Positions 22,699-22,901 of a stretch of DNA of 22,901 nt are shown here, one piece after another. Numbering within the stretch: position 1 is the stretch's first letter; each line of letters begins with the position of its first letter. Under the pieces are notes generated by a model. That model searched no databases. It was not told the origin of the DNA and was given only the letters and a program-made list of their open reading frames with translations. Made by a program: the position numbers and the translations under genes. The stretch spans positions 1 to 22,901 of the forward strand of contig CAYOVG010000066.1 in the NCBI GenBank assembly GCA_964407285.1, written 5' to 3'. Source of the stretch: CAYOVG01 sp964407285 (GTDB taxonomy: Bacteria > Desulfobacterota > Syntrophobacteria > Syntrophobacterales > Syntrophobacteraceae).

Positions 22699-22901
22699 AG
22701 CGGGCCTGTGAGGCCTTGATCTGTAAGGGTTTGCGGGCCTATTTGCGAGAGGTCCCAAAATCGGGGCTCTCGCGGTCGAAAAAACGCGCGCCAGATCCTT
22801 CGGTCATTCCATTTTTTCCAGGTTTTCAAAGAGCTTAACCACTTGCGAGCGCTGCCGGGGTTTTTCGCATCACAAGAGCGCTCGCAAAACCCCGGCGAGC
22901 A
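22699..22901 (-). promoter_or_regulatory. CRISPR leader
   Basis: The sequence right of the last repeat should be the leader, driving minus-strand transcription of the array. Read on the minus strand it contains CTCTTTGAAAACCTGG, then a hairpin GCGAGAG...CTCTCGC (22745-22773) and CAAATAGGCCCGC immediately before the first repeat, a layout I associate with type I/III leaders. At the right edge TGCGAGCGCT (22844-22853) and AGCGCTCGCA (22877-22886) are inverted, interleaved with GCCGGGGTTTT/AAAACCCCGGC (22854-22864, 22886-22896), so alternative folds exist. No cas gene is visible up to 22901. Confidence 0.7.

Overview
The window reads as chromosomal DNA of a GC-rich Gram-negative anaerobe, most likely a Desulfobacterota/'Deltaproteobacteria' member of the Syntrophobacter type. 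This placement is inferred from the gene mix (an Mla/MCE lipid-transport operon with an outer-membrane-type auxiliary lipoprotein, IHF-alpha, two-subunit glycyl-tRNA synthetase, a DUF2333-like protein, a lanthipeptide cluster with a nitrile-hydratase-type leader) and from the interspersed GC-rich palindromes. No sequence search was possible.

Layout, left to right. (1) 1-2796, minus strand: an HD-domain hydrolase, D-Ala-D-Ala ligase (ddl, with a terminator at its 3' end), then glyQ and the 5' part of glyS, which have their own extended -10 promoter. (2) 2797-3722: 0.9 kb with no convincing gene, holding a small palindrome, a hairpin and one possible 39-codon ORF. (3) 3723-5072, plus strand: a DnaA-family protein with altered Walker A and Walker B motifs; its 3' end overlaps a convergent operon. 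(4) 5053-8785, minus strand: STAS-MlaE permease, MlaF ATPase, MlaD/MCE protein and a PqiC-like lipoprotein, a retrograde/anterograde phospholipid transporter. (5) 8975-9511, minus strand: ihfA and an elongator tRNA-Met with clear promoter and terminator. (6) 9810-11513, plus strand: queD, a DUF2333-like membrane-anchored protein and a strong terminator.

(7) 11592-18301, minus strand: the most interesting block, a RiPP (lanthipeptide) biosynthetic cluster. It holds a class II synthetase LanM with the three-cysteine 'CCG' zinc site (ProcM-like), a 105-residue precursor with a nitrile-hydratase-like (NHLP) leader and a 14-residue core MSRIDPQICGGRNC, a tandem-GNAT protein, and a B12-binding radical SAM enzyme fused to a third GNAT domain. 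The GNAT domain of the radical SAM protein and the first GNAT domain of its neighbour are visibly paralogous. No exporter or leader peptidase is in the window. The precursor core has one Ser, no Thr and two Cys, so at most one (methyl)lanthionine ring can form and one Cys stays free for something else.

(8) 18542-20529, minus strand: a small operon of a four-helix membrane protein, an L-2-amino-thiazoline-4-carboxylate hydrolase-like protein and an iron-sulfur flavoprotein. (9) 20530-21061: non-coding, with palindromic interspersed repeats; then a small HD-domain protein (21062-21592).

(10) 21680-22901: a CRISPR array of 12 repeat units, read on the minus strand from a leader at the right edge, with no cas gene in view. 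Its second leader-proximal spacer is split by a 173-bp non-coding element with 18-bp terminal inverted repeats and a 10-bp target duplication (a MITE). Its leader-distal end is fused to a chromosomal interspersed repeat.
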